Shown here: piece after piece, positions 12,247 through 23,318 of the stretch
How positions within the stretch are numbered: the stretch's first letter is position 1
Layout: each line of letters begins with the position of its first letter
Source of the DNA: Pycnopodia helianthoides
Taxonomy: Eukaryota; Echinodermata; Asteroidea; Forcipulatida; Asteriidae
Reading direction: 5' to 3'
Assembly: GCA_032158295.1 (NCBI GenBank)
Contig: CM063249.1
Span: 16,990,416 to 17,054,415, forward strand
DNA length: 64,000 nt
Notes under the pieces: model-generated
Seen by the model: only the letters and a program-made list of their open reading frames with translations
What the model was told of the DNA's origin: nothing
Database searches by the model: none
Translations under genes and position numbers: made by a program

Positions 12247-12766
12247 TTAGGTATATTTAATTTTAAGATTATGCTAAATTCTCATTCTAGAAATGCACGC
12301 TGGGAATTACACTTCTCTATTGTGCAATAACAATATTGTTGCTCAAAAAGTGAACATCTATTAAAAAACAAAACAATTTCTTCACTTGTCAAGAGCCCCC
12401 CAAAAAGACAAGTTTGCTGAGGTTAATCTTTTTTGCTTTTTTCCAGGCGAACCAAAAATAGACAGAAAAATTCAATTGAAAGAGTTCACAAGTCAAATTT
12501 ATTTGTCTTTAAAAAAATGCATGTTATACCTTTTAAGCGACTAAAGCGACGATTCCTTTGAAACCTATGTTCAAACTATCAATCTGAAACAAATAATATG
12601 AAAACTGTTTGGCATGAATTTCCCTTGAAGAAAACAAAGTTGCAGGAACTAGGATCATAATAATAGAATTTAGCATCATCTTGTTTAGTTAATTATTTAT
12701 TTATTTGAAATTGCTGAACAAAGTTAGTTGTTAGCGGTCTGTTTCTTTGATAATGATGTTACTTTA
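12247..12766. other. unassigned AT-rich sequence
   Basis: No gene, repeat or RNA recognised between the hairpin units and the minisatellite. Confidence 0.4.
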
Positions 12767-13612
12767 ACACCCATACTTTCCCTTGTGAGGTGAAGAACTT
12801 ATTCTTCCCCTTCTTTGGCAAAGCACCCATACTTCCCCTCGTGTGGGGAAGCACCCATACTTTCCCTTGTGAGGTGAATAACTTATACTTCCCCTTCATT
12901 GGCAGAGCACCCATACTTCCCCTTGTGTGGGGAAGCACCCAAACTTTCCATTGTGAGGCGAGTCACCCATACTTCCAGTTGTGTGGCGAAGCACACATAC
13001 TTCCCTTTGAGTGTGGATCGAAGCACCCATACTTCCCCTTGTGTTGTGAAGTACCCATAATTCCCCATGTGTGGTGAAGCACCCATACTTCCCCGTGTGC
13101 TAAAGCACTTACACTTCCCTCTGTGTGGCGAAGCACCCATTTATATACTTCCCCATGTGGTGAAGCACCCATACTTCCCCCTGTGTGGTGAAGCACCCAC
13201 ACTTTCCTTGGTGTCCTGAATAATTCTTCCCCCTTGTATGGTAAATCTTACAAACTTTTTTAGTGGCGAAGCACTTCCACCTGTGTGGCGAAGCACCCAT
13301 ACTTCCACCTGTGTTGCGAAGCACCCATACTTCCCCTTGTGTGGCGAAGCACCCATACTTCCCCTTGTGAGGCGAAGCATCCATACTTCTCTCTGTGTGG
13401 TGAAGCACCCATACTTCCCCTTCTGTTGTGAACCACCCATAGTTTCCCTTCTTGGTAGTTCTTACATACTCCTTGTTTGCTTATATTAACCTTGTGCATT
13501 GGGACAACTTGTATGTAGCTTACTGCCCCTTCTGTGGTGAATTACTCATACCTCCCTTTGGTGTGATGAATTACGCATACTTCCCCGTCGTGTGATAAAT
13601 CAACCTGGCATT
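12767..13612 (-). repeat. minisatellite array, inverted orientation
   Basis: About 27 imperfect units of 28-32 bases of the form GAAGCACCCATACTTCCCCT..GTGTGG. This is the complement of the repeat that runs forward at 15125-17300. Long open frames across it on both strands are artefacts of a stop-free repeat. The distal part (13497-13612) pairs as a long inverted repeat with 15108-15235. Confidence 0.9.
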
Positions 13613-13979
13613 AGTTTGTTAATTTAGGCAGTTTCAGTTGTAGAAGTGTAAGTCAATTGAAGTCGTCAACAAAGAAAGTGATCCAAGAATAACCAGCTAG
13701 TTGAGTGTCAGGAAGACATTTAAAACGACTGCTTTAGCTCGAGTCTTCAACATTTTCCTTTTGAAAAAACACATCTTTTAGGAGAGGAGTCTTCATGAAT
13801 ATTTGCCCATAATTTGTGTTAATTAATAAGAAAAGTTTGAGCTGTATGAGAATAAAGGCTGATGCTATTTCATGGCAAATCAAGTATTAAAATATTTTTT
13901 GATGTAGGATTTCCCCTTTGGTTGATTTGCTCTAACCTTGACTTTTGTCCGATTATTTAAGTTGTCTAGTGTAATAGGC
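13613..13979. other. unassigned sequence between repeats
   Basis: No gene seen. The sequence is AT-rich and apparently unique. Confidence 0.35.
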
Positions 13980-14241
13980 CACCATGCTTTCCCACAATGC
14001 AACATGAATTGGGTGTGTATTATCTTTACGAAAGTTTCAATGTGCAAATACTTTGCTAAAAGTGCGTAGTACACACCCAATTGCATTGTTGGGAAAACAT
14101 AGTAAGCCAAGGTAGCCATGTTTGCCCACAGTGCAACATAAATTGGGTGTGTATTATTTTTACGAAAGTTTCAATGCGCAAATACTTTGCTAAAAAGCGC
14201 GTAGTACACACCCAATTGCATTGTTGGAAAACATAGTGGCC
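13980..14241. repeat. tandem pair of about 127-bp hairpin units
   Basis: Two direct copies (about 13980-14105 and 14108-14241) share almost every base. Within each, the start (ATGCAACATGAATTGGGTGT) is complementary to the end (ACACCCAATTGCATTGTTGG), so each copy can fold into a hairpin. It looks like a small inverted-repeat element duplicated in tandem. Confidence 0.7.
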
Positions 14242-14245
14242 TGAG

Positions 14246-14308
14246 GGTCCACCCCCAAGCTGTAGAAACTGACCCCATAGTTGGTTTCTACAGGGTGGGG
14301 GTGGATTA
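14246..14308. repeat. short hairpin
   Basis: CCACCCCCAAGCTGTAGAAAC-type sequence is followed after about 14 bases by its near-complement (GTTTCTACAGGGTGGGGGTG), giving arms of about 20 bases. Function unknown. Confidence 0.6.
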
Positions 14309-14424
14309 CACTGAGACAGACCCTTGGGGGAGGGGGGTAAGTTTCACATAAATAAGACACAAGTTACAGAGAGGGTACATTTCAAATTTTTTTATTAAAA
14401 AAAATGACTTAAAAAAAACAGCAG

Positions 14425-15085
14425 AGTTGTGCAAACACCTGCGCCTGTCGGTGGTCCCCCCATCGGCTACCCAGAACTTGTAGTGACTTAAAGGCCCAAG
14501 TGCAATGGTCGATATGTTCTCTGTTCAGTGAAGTTCAATTAGATGTACCATCAGTGGTCTACTTTAACGATGTACTGTCTTACAAAACCTAATGAGCCAG
14601 ACGCAATTGTTGCGCTTTGTTTTAGACGCAGAAGTGTTGAGCAGAAGGGAGTTGTTGCTTGCTTAAATGAGTGACGCCCCCAAGTGTCTTAAGATTTCAC
14701 CTCTTGTTGTGAAGTTACCCGGGTGCACTGGTGGTGACGAGAGATATCGACTCTTGTTCCAATGGGATCCTAACCCAATAGATGATGAAGACTTCTATCC
14801 AGATAATCATATGCTGGTTGGAGAAACATGTTCAGCAAAGGCCTTAATTTCCCCCTTGCTTTTCATGGGGCAGCAATTTCGACGTTCAAATGTAGTCAAC
14901 TGACGAAAGGACTACGAGCGAACTTCATTTTGACCGACTTTAATTAAAAACAAAGTCATAAGTGTATAAAACTTTTTTGATGCTACAAAAAATAGTAACT
15001 GTTTTAGTTACGTTGAATAGTGACGTTTTCAACTTTGTCGCCAATAAATACCAAAGATGACATTGGGTAAATATAAGATAACTAC
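14425..15085 (+). pseudogene. unrecognised gene-like sequence, copy L
   Basis: This stretch aligns with the minus strand of 17395-17970, with shared blocks GCAGAGTTGTGCAAACACCT, GTTCTCTGTTCAGTGAAGTT and ACCAAAGATGACATTGG. In both copies one frame reads CSLFSEV..LD..P..YF..V..YKT then stop, with some synonymous differences. A second open frame at 14667-14903 encodes 78 residues with an acidic IDDEDFYPDN segment; its counterpart in the other copy is shifted. It looks like a decayed gene or element coding region. I recognise no family. Confidence 0.3.
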
Positions 15086-15107
15086 TATAACTGCTTATTT
15101 AACAACT

Positions 15108-17310
15108 AGTGTAGGGTTGATTTATCATGACGGTGAAGTATGCATAATTCTTCACACCAAAGGGAGGTATGAGTAATTCGCCACAGAAGGGGCAGTAAGC
15201 AACGTTCAATTTGTCCAAGTGCACAAGAATAAATATAGGTAATTCAGCACACAAGGAAAAGTAAGTAAGAACTACCAAAAAGGGAAACTATGGGTGGTTC
15301 CCCACAAGGGGAAGCCTGGGTGCTTCACCACACACAAGGGGGAGTATGGGTGCTTCACCACACTCAAGGGGAAGTATGGGTGCTTCACCACTCACAAGGA
15401 AGTATGGGTGCTTCGCCATACAAGGGGAAGCATGGGTTCTTCGCCACACACAAGGGGAAGCATGGGTGCTTCACCACACTCAAGGGGAAGTATGGGTGCT
15501 TCACCACACGGGGAAGTATGGGTGCTTCACCACACGGGGAAGTATGGGTGCTTCACCACTCGCAAGGGGAAGTATGGGTGCTTCGCCACACAAGGGGAAG
15601 TATGGGTGCTTCACCACACAGGGGGAAGTATGGGTGCTTCATCACACTCAAGGGGAAGTATGGGTGCTTCACCACACACAAGGGGAAGTATGGGTGCTTC
15701 GCCATAAAGGGGAAGTATGGGTGCTTCACCACACTCAAGGGGAAGTATGGGTGCTTCACCACACAGGGGGAAGTATGGGTGCTTCACCACACAGGGGGAA
15801 GTATGGGTGCTTCACCACACCAAGGGGAAGAGTGAAACGGGGTATGGTGCTTCACACACTCAAGGGGAAGTATGGGTTGCTTCACCACAAGGGGAAGTAT
15901 TTTAACAAGGGTGGGTTGCTTCATCACACTCAAGGGGAAGTATGGGTGCTTCACCACCACAGGGAGTATGGTTTCCCACGAGGGGAGAAGTATGGTGTAT
16001 GTCTTCGCCATACAAGGGGGAAGTATGGGTGCTTCACCCCACAAGGGGGAAGTATGGGTGCTTCCCATACAAGGGGAAGTATGGGTGCTTCACCACACCA
16101 AGGGGAAGTATGGGTGCTTCACCATCACAAGGGGGAGTATGGGTGCTTCACCACACAGAGGGGAAGTATGGGTTGCTTCCCACACCAAGGGGAAGTATGG
16201 GTGCTTCACCACACAGGGGAAGTATGGGTGCTTCACCACACAGGGGAAGTATGGGTGCTTCACCACACTCAAGGGGAAGTATGGGTGCTTCACCACACAG
16301 GGGGAAGTATGGGTGCTTCACCACACATAGGGGAAGTATGGGTGCTTCACCACCAGGGGGAAGTATGGGTAATTCACCACACATGGGGAAATATGAGTAA
16401 TTTACCATACAAGGAGAAGTATGGGTGATTCACTACTAGTACAGGAGGAATTGTATGGGCGATTCACCACACGGGAAACTATGAGTAATTTATCATACGA
16501 GGGTAAGTATGGGTGATTCACCACACGTACAGGAGGAATTGTATGGGTGATTCACCACACAGGGGGAAATATGAGTAATCATACAAGGGTAAGTATGGGT
16601 GATTCACCACATGTACAGGAGGAATTATATGGGTGAATTGCCACACAGGGGGAAATATGAGTAATTTACCATACAAGGGGAAGAATGGGTTATTCACCAC
16701 ATGTACAGGACGAATTGTATGGGTGATTTCCCAAACCATGGGAAGTATGGGTAAGTTACCATACAGGGGGAAGTATGGGTGATTCACCACAAAAGGGGAA
16801 GTATGGGTGATTCAACACACAAGGGGAAGTATGAGTAATTCACCACACAATGGGAAGTATGGGTGATTCACCACACAAGGGATCGAAGTATGGGTGATTC
16901 ACCGCACAGGGAGAAATATGGGTGATTCACCACACAGGGGGAAATATGAGTAATTTACCATACAAGGGGAAGTATGGGTGATTCACTACATGTACAGTAG
17001 GAATTGTATGGGTGATTTGCCACACAGGGGGAAATATGAGTAATTTACCATACAAGGGGAAGTATGGGTTATTCACCACATGTACAGGACGAATTGTATG
17101 GGTGATTCTCCAAACAATTAATGGGAAGGATGGGTAAGTTACCATACAAGGGGTAGTATGGGTGATTTACAGGTAGGGAGAAGTTTGAATGATCCACTGT
17201 AGACAAGGAAGGTATGGATGATCTTCACCATACAAGTGGATCGAAGTATGGGCAGCTCACCACACAAGGGGAAGTAAGGTTAACTCACCAAAAAAGGGTA
17301 CAGCTAACCT
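15108..17310 (+). repeat. large minisatellite array, forward orientation
   Basis: Dozens of 27-32 base units of the form GGGTGCTTCACCACACAAGG plus GGAAGTAT. Two sub-blocks are visible: 15300-16370 mostly uses GTGCTTC, and 16370-17310 uses GTGATTC or GTAATTT together with longer units containing ATGTACAGGAGGAATT. The 360-residue frame at 15346-16428 cycles through three peptide phases of the repeat and is not a gene. The first 130 bases pair as an inverted repeat with 13497-13612. Confidence 0.95.
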
Positions 17311-17394
17311 ACCATGTTATAGATGTAATAATACAAATTTTGAATGACACTTGACCTCTACTGAAAAAAACTAGATCAAAAAATCAAGAATAAT

Positions 17395-17970
17395 ACAAAT
17401 CCAATGTCATCTTTGGTATCAAAAGGCAATATAATGTGTGGTTCTTACATGACGTTTTGATGCTAAGTATCATGACCAAGCAGAACATGTTTCTCCAGCC
17501 CTCATACCATCAACTGGATGAAGTCCTCATCATCCATTGGGTCCAGATTCCATTGGCTCAAAAGAAGACATCTCTGGCACCGCTCTTGAAGGTCTCAAAC
17601 GAACCCCAGTACATGCCTGTTATACTAGACAACAAAAAATGACGTGACCAACATAAGGATAAATAATTAGGGGCCCTCATCTCGACGGCTTGGGAGATCG
17701 GACAACACGTTTTAGGGACCAACTACTCGCTTCAAGCTCACCCTAGTATGTACACGCATGCTTCCAAAAATGCTCGCTCTAGCTCTTCAAGTCTTGTAAG
17801 GCATTACACCAGTGAAGTAGAACACCAATGGTGCATCTAAGTGAACTTCACTGAACAGAGAACATACCTTCCATTGCAGCCGGGCCAGCAGTATCACCAC
17901 TTGTTCCGGGCAGCCGAGGGGGGCCCACCGACAGGCACAGGTGTTTGCACAACTCTGCAGATGAGTTTTT
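17395..17970 (-). pseudogene. unrecognised gene-like sequence, copy R (inverted)
   Basis: Minus-strand counterpart of 14425-15085. It keeps the frame ending YKT-stop near 17792, but the part matching the IDDEDF segment is broken by frame changes and stops. A donor-like AAG|gtatgt exists near 17867, where copy L lacks the GT. Divergence is high, so the inverted duplication is old. Confidence 0.3.
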
Positions 17971-18720
17971 CGAAAGATTTTTATACATACATGAAAGAAA
18001 CTCATCAAAACGAGCTACCCATACACAATGAAGCCACGTGTGTTTCATAATTTAAACAAAAAAGAGAAAACATTTTGAAACACTTTAGAAAGAACAAAAA
18101 ACGGTGGTTTTGCTTGCAAGCTCTGAATGATATCCTCAATATCATGCAGAGACCAAAACATTTTAAATTTTTTACTTTTTAAAAATTCAATTCTGAAGAC
18201 AAACAATTTCTTTGCTGTTAGATGCCTAAAATATGTTCTTAAAATTTCTCTCAATAGTATTGCCAATTTTTTTTTAACACAAATTATGACTTCACTTGCA
18301 AGCAAAGTCATTATTTTATGAGAATATAATTTGTAAATGGCTTCATTTTTCGGTAGGAGCAACTCAACATGTTTACATTTATGCAAATTCATTAAGATAA
18401 GTGATACAGAATTAGATGTAAGTCTGAATTAAAAAGCAATGAGATAAAAAACGGATGATTTTCTTTTAAAATGCTAAACTATTACTAAATATTCTGAATT
18501 CAACAAATGTTTTAGCTCAGTTCCAATCAGAATGCACTGACTGATTAAGCCGTTTCCCAGGAAGACGATCAGAGTGCCCCGATTATCCGCATGGAAACTT
18601 TTGGTTAAATTTGTCAACATTTTGTGTGTGAGTTTGAATTTGCAACAGTCAGACTTTATCTAATTCTGAATCATATAGCTTTGGAAAGAGTTAACAGGAT
18701 GGATCTTTTTGCTTTACCAA
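17971..18720. other. AT-rich unassigned sequence
   Basis: Open frames exist on both strands (for example 18045-18392, minus, 115 residues rich in K and F), but the composition is AT-driven and I recognise no domain. The word CTTGCAAGC occurs near 18113 and 18296 as an inverted pair. Confidence 0.3.
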
Positions 18721-18724
18721 CTCA

Positions 18725-19890
18725 GAGGGATGTACTGGTATTTCACCACACAAGGGAAAGCATGGTTAAAACACAACACAACAGAAGTTTGAATCAATCA
18801 TAAAATGAAAATATGGATAATTCATCACAAAATTGGTATGGAATCTTCACCACACAAGGCGAAGAATGGGTAAATCACCATACAGGGGGGAATATGGGTG
18901 ATTCACACAAGGGTAAGCATGGTTAAAACACAACACAAGGGAAGATCAGGATCAATTGCCATTAAATGAAAGTATGGATAATCCATCACACAAGTTGAAG
19001 TGTGGTGAATTCACCCACAAGGGGAAGTGTGGCTGATTCAACCACAATTGGGGAAGTGTGGCTGATTCACCACACAAGGGAAAGTGTGGCTAGTTCTTCA
19101 CACAAGGCGAAGAAGGCGAAGTGAGGCTAATTCACTACACAAGAGAAAGTGTGACTACTTCGGCGAAGTAAGGATAGTTCACCACACAAGGGGAAGTGTA
19201 TAGCTATTTCACCACACTGGGGAAGTGTGGCTATTATTTTCACCACACAAGGGGAAGTGTGACTAATTCACCTCACAAGGCAAAGTTAGGATAGTTCAAC
19301 ACACAGGGACAAGTGTGGCTATTTCACCACACAGGGACAAGTGTGGCTAATTTGCTGCACAAGGGGGAAGTGTGGCTAATTCACCACACAAGGGGGAAGT
19401 GTAAAAGGGGGAAGTGTGTGGATATTATTTTCACCACACAAGGGGAAATGTGGCTAATTCACCAAACAAGGGGGAAGTGTATGGCTAATTCACCACACAA
19501 GGGGGAAGTGTGTGGATATTATTTTCACCACACAAGGGGAAGTGTGGCTAATTCACCACACAAGGGGGAAGTGTGAGCTATTCCACCACACAAGGGGAAG
19601 TGTTGTTAGGTCACACAAGTGGAAGTGTGGCTGATTCACCTCACAAGTGGAAGTGTGGCTTTTTCACCACGCAAGTGGGAGTGTGGCTGATTAACCACAC
19701 AAGGGGAGGTATGGCTAGTTCATCAAAAAAGTGGAAGTGTGGCCGATTCACTACACAAGTGAAAGTGTGGCTGATTCACTATACAAGTGGAAGTGTGGCT
19801 GATTCACTACACACAAGTGGAAAAGTGGCACACAAAAAGGGAAGTGCTACTTATTTACTACACACTTGCAAGTGTGACTAATTGACCATG
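18725..19890 (+). repeat. third minisatellite array (GTGTGGCT variant)
   Basis: Units of about 28-31 bases of the form GTGTGGCTGATTCACCACAC plus AAGGGGAA. They are clearly related to 15.1-17.3 kb but form a distinct subfamily (GTGTGGCT in place of GTATGGGT). Some units carry a TATTATTTT insertion (19210, 19430 and 19515), a higher-order pattern. Confidence 0.9.
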
Positions 19891-21100
19891 TTATTTTGTT
19901 AAATTTTACACAAGATCCATCCTGAGATAATAAATATTATTCTGCTGCTGAGGTAGACTACTGCTGGGCTCCAACGGGGATAGATCCAGGTGTCTCTGGT
20001 TATGAACTGCCACAGTTATTCTGCATGGAGATCCGACACTCTCTGTCTGGATTAGCCAATCTGTAGTAGATTAAAGAAATGGAATATCGAAAAGGTTGAA
20101 TCTACATCTGCTGACAGAACTATTCAAATGTGATAGTCAAACTAAAGCCCTCTTATCCCCTCTCCCCTTTTTCTATGGAGTCTAATATTTTCCAACTGAA
20201 GTGTCTGGTGGCAAATATAAAAATGGCCTTGACCCTACCAAAATAAACTTGTCTCAAAAACTACTTGCTACTGACACAATTTGTTCATCAAAAAGGACAA
20301 GTGCAACATTGAGAGTTGTGCAAAAGGAAACTACAGATTATCAAGTGTCTGTCTTGCAGGAATAAATGTAAAATAAAACTTTTCTCAACCATAAAACATT
20401 TTAAAACCTATAATAGACCCAGGATGCAAACATTGATTTCACGTGCAACAGTTTAAGGTTAAAATTGTTGGTTATCTTTGTATATTCAATTCATCCTCTC
20501 AGTCCATTTCATGGGATTTGTGATTCCTGTTTTCCAATTTCTTTTCCAGACACTTCTTTCATGATACAGAACAATTTTTGTTGACTCCAAAAATTTTGAT
20601 GGATAGACAATGCTTTTAATAATGCAAATCAAGTATAAACTTTTCATTTATGAAAACAGTTTTTGACGGTTTGTTTTTACTTGAGAGGAACTATAATCCG
20701 AGTTGGATTAGCATTAAACATTAGAACAAGTACAGCACTCATTGTTTTCTAAAAAATTTGATAGTAAAATAAACCTTTCACTAAATCAAATTTGAATTTC
20801 TTGTTTCTAAAAAGTATTTATACATTTTTACAAATGTACAAGCTTAATGATGAAGTTTAAATACTTATTAATGAATTTGAATTGTCTAATCTCGCCTGGC
20901 ATATAAGCAATTTATTAAAGTGAGTGTGTTTTTTTTTTTTATACTCTTGTCCTTTATGCGATTCTGAAATGGGGAACAGGGATTCAGGATCCTTTGTTAC
21001 ATTCAAGTTCCCTGCTTTCACTTGTGAAAGACATCACTTTAAATTCTGTTTATTTTGATGTTTAAGGATTGCTTGCTTGCCCACTGAAACAAAACACCAT
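19891..21100. other. unassigned sequence
   Basis: No gene or repeat recognised; there is a poly-T run near 20930. Confidence 0.35.
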
Positions 21101-21461
21101 CGAACATTTAAAAGGCAGTTTTTAGTGTCTGTTACCATACCTTGCTTGCATCATGGGTCCCTCGTTGTTCCTGTGTTCTGCTCGTCAGGTCTGTAGAGAC
21201 AACAATGGTTCTCTACCATTATAGTGAGGTGATTCTACGAGTTTGCTTGGATGTCATGAAGGTGTTTCTGTTTAAAAGTAAACACAGTGGTCATGTGGGA
21301 AGCTGCAGTAAGGTTGACATCGACTATATGGAGGTGTCTCAAGCAGATCAGGTGTGACCAAGTTTCATAAGTAACACTTGCACATGAAAGCTGAACATCT
21401 TGGTATGTTGTGTTGTCACTGATGTATTCATCTGTTGGAAAGTAAAAGACAAGACAAGATT

Positions 21462-22260
21462 AAAGGAACACGTTGCCTTCAGGTTGGGCGCTTTTGGGCT
21501 ATAACAAGCGTTTGATGTATAATGAGCACGGTCGGAAAGATGTTTAAAAAGTAGAATATAATGATCCACACAAACGTGCCTTAGAAATGCTTCGCTTTTG
21601 ATAACTTTCGCGAAACAAAACGCTCCGCCATTTATGAGAGTCAAGATTTTGACTCCCATAAATGGCGGACAAATTCTATTAGTCTTATTTCCAGTCGCAG
21701 CTGTTGAACTACGACTGAGCAATTATTTTATTAAAAATGTTACGATTACCATCTGTTTATTGTATTCCAATAGATATCCAGTTAATAAATGAATGAAAAA
21801 AGAAAGAAAAAACATACGCTAAATAATTAAGTAGCAAGCCCCCACGTCTCGGTCCGTCCGGGCGTCCAGGGACGTACCAGCAGCAGCAAAACCCCGCGGC
21901 CATACCACCCATAGACCTCCCCCTGCATGCTGCAGTACAGTAGAAGACGCAAAGACAGGGTTCTCGTACAATGTATGATTTTAGCGGGGCCAACCTAGTA
22001 ACACCGATGCTTTGTGTGGTGTAAGAAGGTCTGGTACCCGTTACTGTTATTGCATCGACGATCGTATTGACGGCTTGAAAAAACGTATACATTTCGCGGG
22101 ACATGTATCTGGGTCAGAGGTCAGTGTTTTGTTTTTTTAATTACCATTCACTAATTATAACACATTAAAGGTGTTTTATTGCAAGAACAACTCTTAATAA
22201 GTATAAGGAACACCTACAAACAGTAAAATTTCATGAGATTTGAAGGCAACGTGTTCATTT
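21462..22260. mobile_element. inverted-repeat element with a central hairpin
   Basis: The left end AAAGGAACACGTTGCCTTC and the right end GAAGGCAACGTGTTCATTT are complementary. A near-perfect palindrome at 21625-21668 (CGCCATTTATG..CATAAATGGCG) lies inside. The second half no longer mirrors the first, so this copy is rearranged. I recall closely similar palindromic elements as common in echinoderm sequence; that is memory, not a search. Confidence 0.65.
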
Positions 22261-22773
22261 AAGTATATGTAGGCTTACAACGTGTGTCTTTGGTGCAATA
22301 GCTCAGTGTCTCTGTTAACTCACAATAAAATTGATACAACTCTGAAAAGAGACTTGAAGGTGTAAACTAGTGTCACAACAGAAACTGGTTTTTCAGTATA
22401 CACTGAAACTATTAACCCATTTACAGACTATAGCAACCACACAAGTGGCTTCTACCCAAAGTGCCCATAGCAGCCACAAATGGCCGCAAGATTTGACCAC
22501 CTGTTACTCAACCAAAACTGTCAAAGTAAAGATCAAGTCCTGAATCAACATTTCCTACACAGTTCCCATGTTGGCATAGCTTCTACAATTCCAAAACAAA
22601 ACCACATATTTTTTTCTTTTATCGCTTTTCCAGATACTCTACCTGAACAAAACCACTTTTTCTTTCATCGTTTTTGCAGATCCTCTTAATAAATATATAT
22701 CAACAAAATTTGCCATGTCTGGGCAGATGACAGTGTTGTGACTACACTGGTCGGGGCTGGTCGGCACTAACCT

Positions 22774-23016
22774 GGGCCCAATTTCATAGAGATGTTAAGC
22801 ACAAAAATTTGCTTAGCATGAAATTTCTTCCTTGACAAAAACAGGGTTACCAACCAAATTTCCATGTGTTGCATATTGCTCGTTTCTGGTATTCAGCTGC
22901 TGTTTGCTTATCCTGAAAATCACGTGGAAATTTGGTTGGTAATCCTGTTTTTATCAATGAAGAAATTTCATGCTAAGCAAATTGTTGTGCTTAGCAGCTC
23001 TATGAAATTAGGCCCA
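22774..23016. mobile_element. fold-back element, GGGCCCAATTTCATAGAG ends, complete copy
   Basis: The two halves are complementary over about 100 bases each: GGGCCCAATTTCATAGAG at the left, CTATGAAATTAGGCCC at the right, and GGAAATTTGGTTGG against CCAACCAAATTTCC inside. Other copies lie at 26572-27926 (interrupted) and 62604-62826, with a fragment near 10294. No coding sequence. Confidence 0.85.
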
Positions 23017-23164
23017 GTTCTAAAAAAATCCGGACCGGCTCTCAAGCAATGTTACGACATTTCCGACCGGTACTTTTTTGGCTACTAAATAAGCTTAAAT
23101 ACTAAGGAATTTTTCTTTAATTAGATTTTTTTTAGGGGAAAGGTATTGATGAATGGGAATCAAA

Positions 23165-23318
23165 GTGTGTTGAATTGGTTTTAAACTAGTGGTTTAAGTC
23201 CCCCCCACCCCCCCCCCCAGGCCTGGTTCTTGATAATTTTACCGAAACTTAGGTAAAATTATCAAGAACCAGGCCTTGGTGGGCTTAAACCACTAGTTTA
23301 AAACCTCTTCAACACACT
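23165..23318. repeat. long near-perfect hairpin
   Basis: GTGTGTTGAA..TTTTAAACTAGTGG..GGTAAAATTATCAAG and its complement form arms of about 70 bases around a short loop (GAAACTTA). The same hairpin is repeated at 28074-28226 in copy S2. It could be a small fold-back element or the source of a hairpin RNA. Confidence 0.8.

Noticed and set aside
12790..13499. Overlapping frames of 80-100 residues on both strands
   Set aside because: Same minisatellite in the other orientation; both strands are open for the same reason.
15290..16428. Long open frames of up to 360 residues
   Set aside because: They are the three phases of a stop-free 27-32 bp minisatellite; the peptide phases cycle as unit length changes. 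Not a gene.
15300..17300. CRISPR-like regular repeats
   Set aside because: Units abut with no unique spacers, lengths vary, and the setting is an animal genome.
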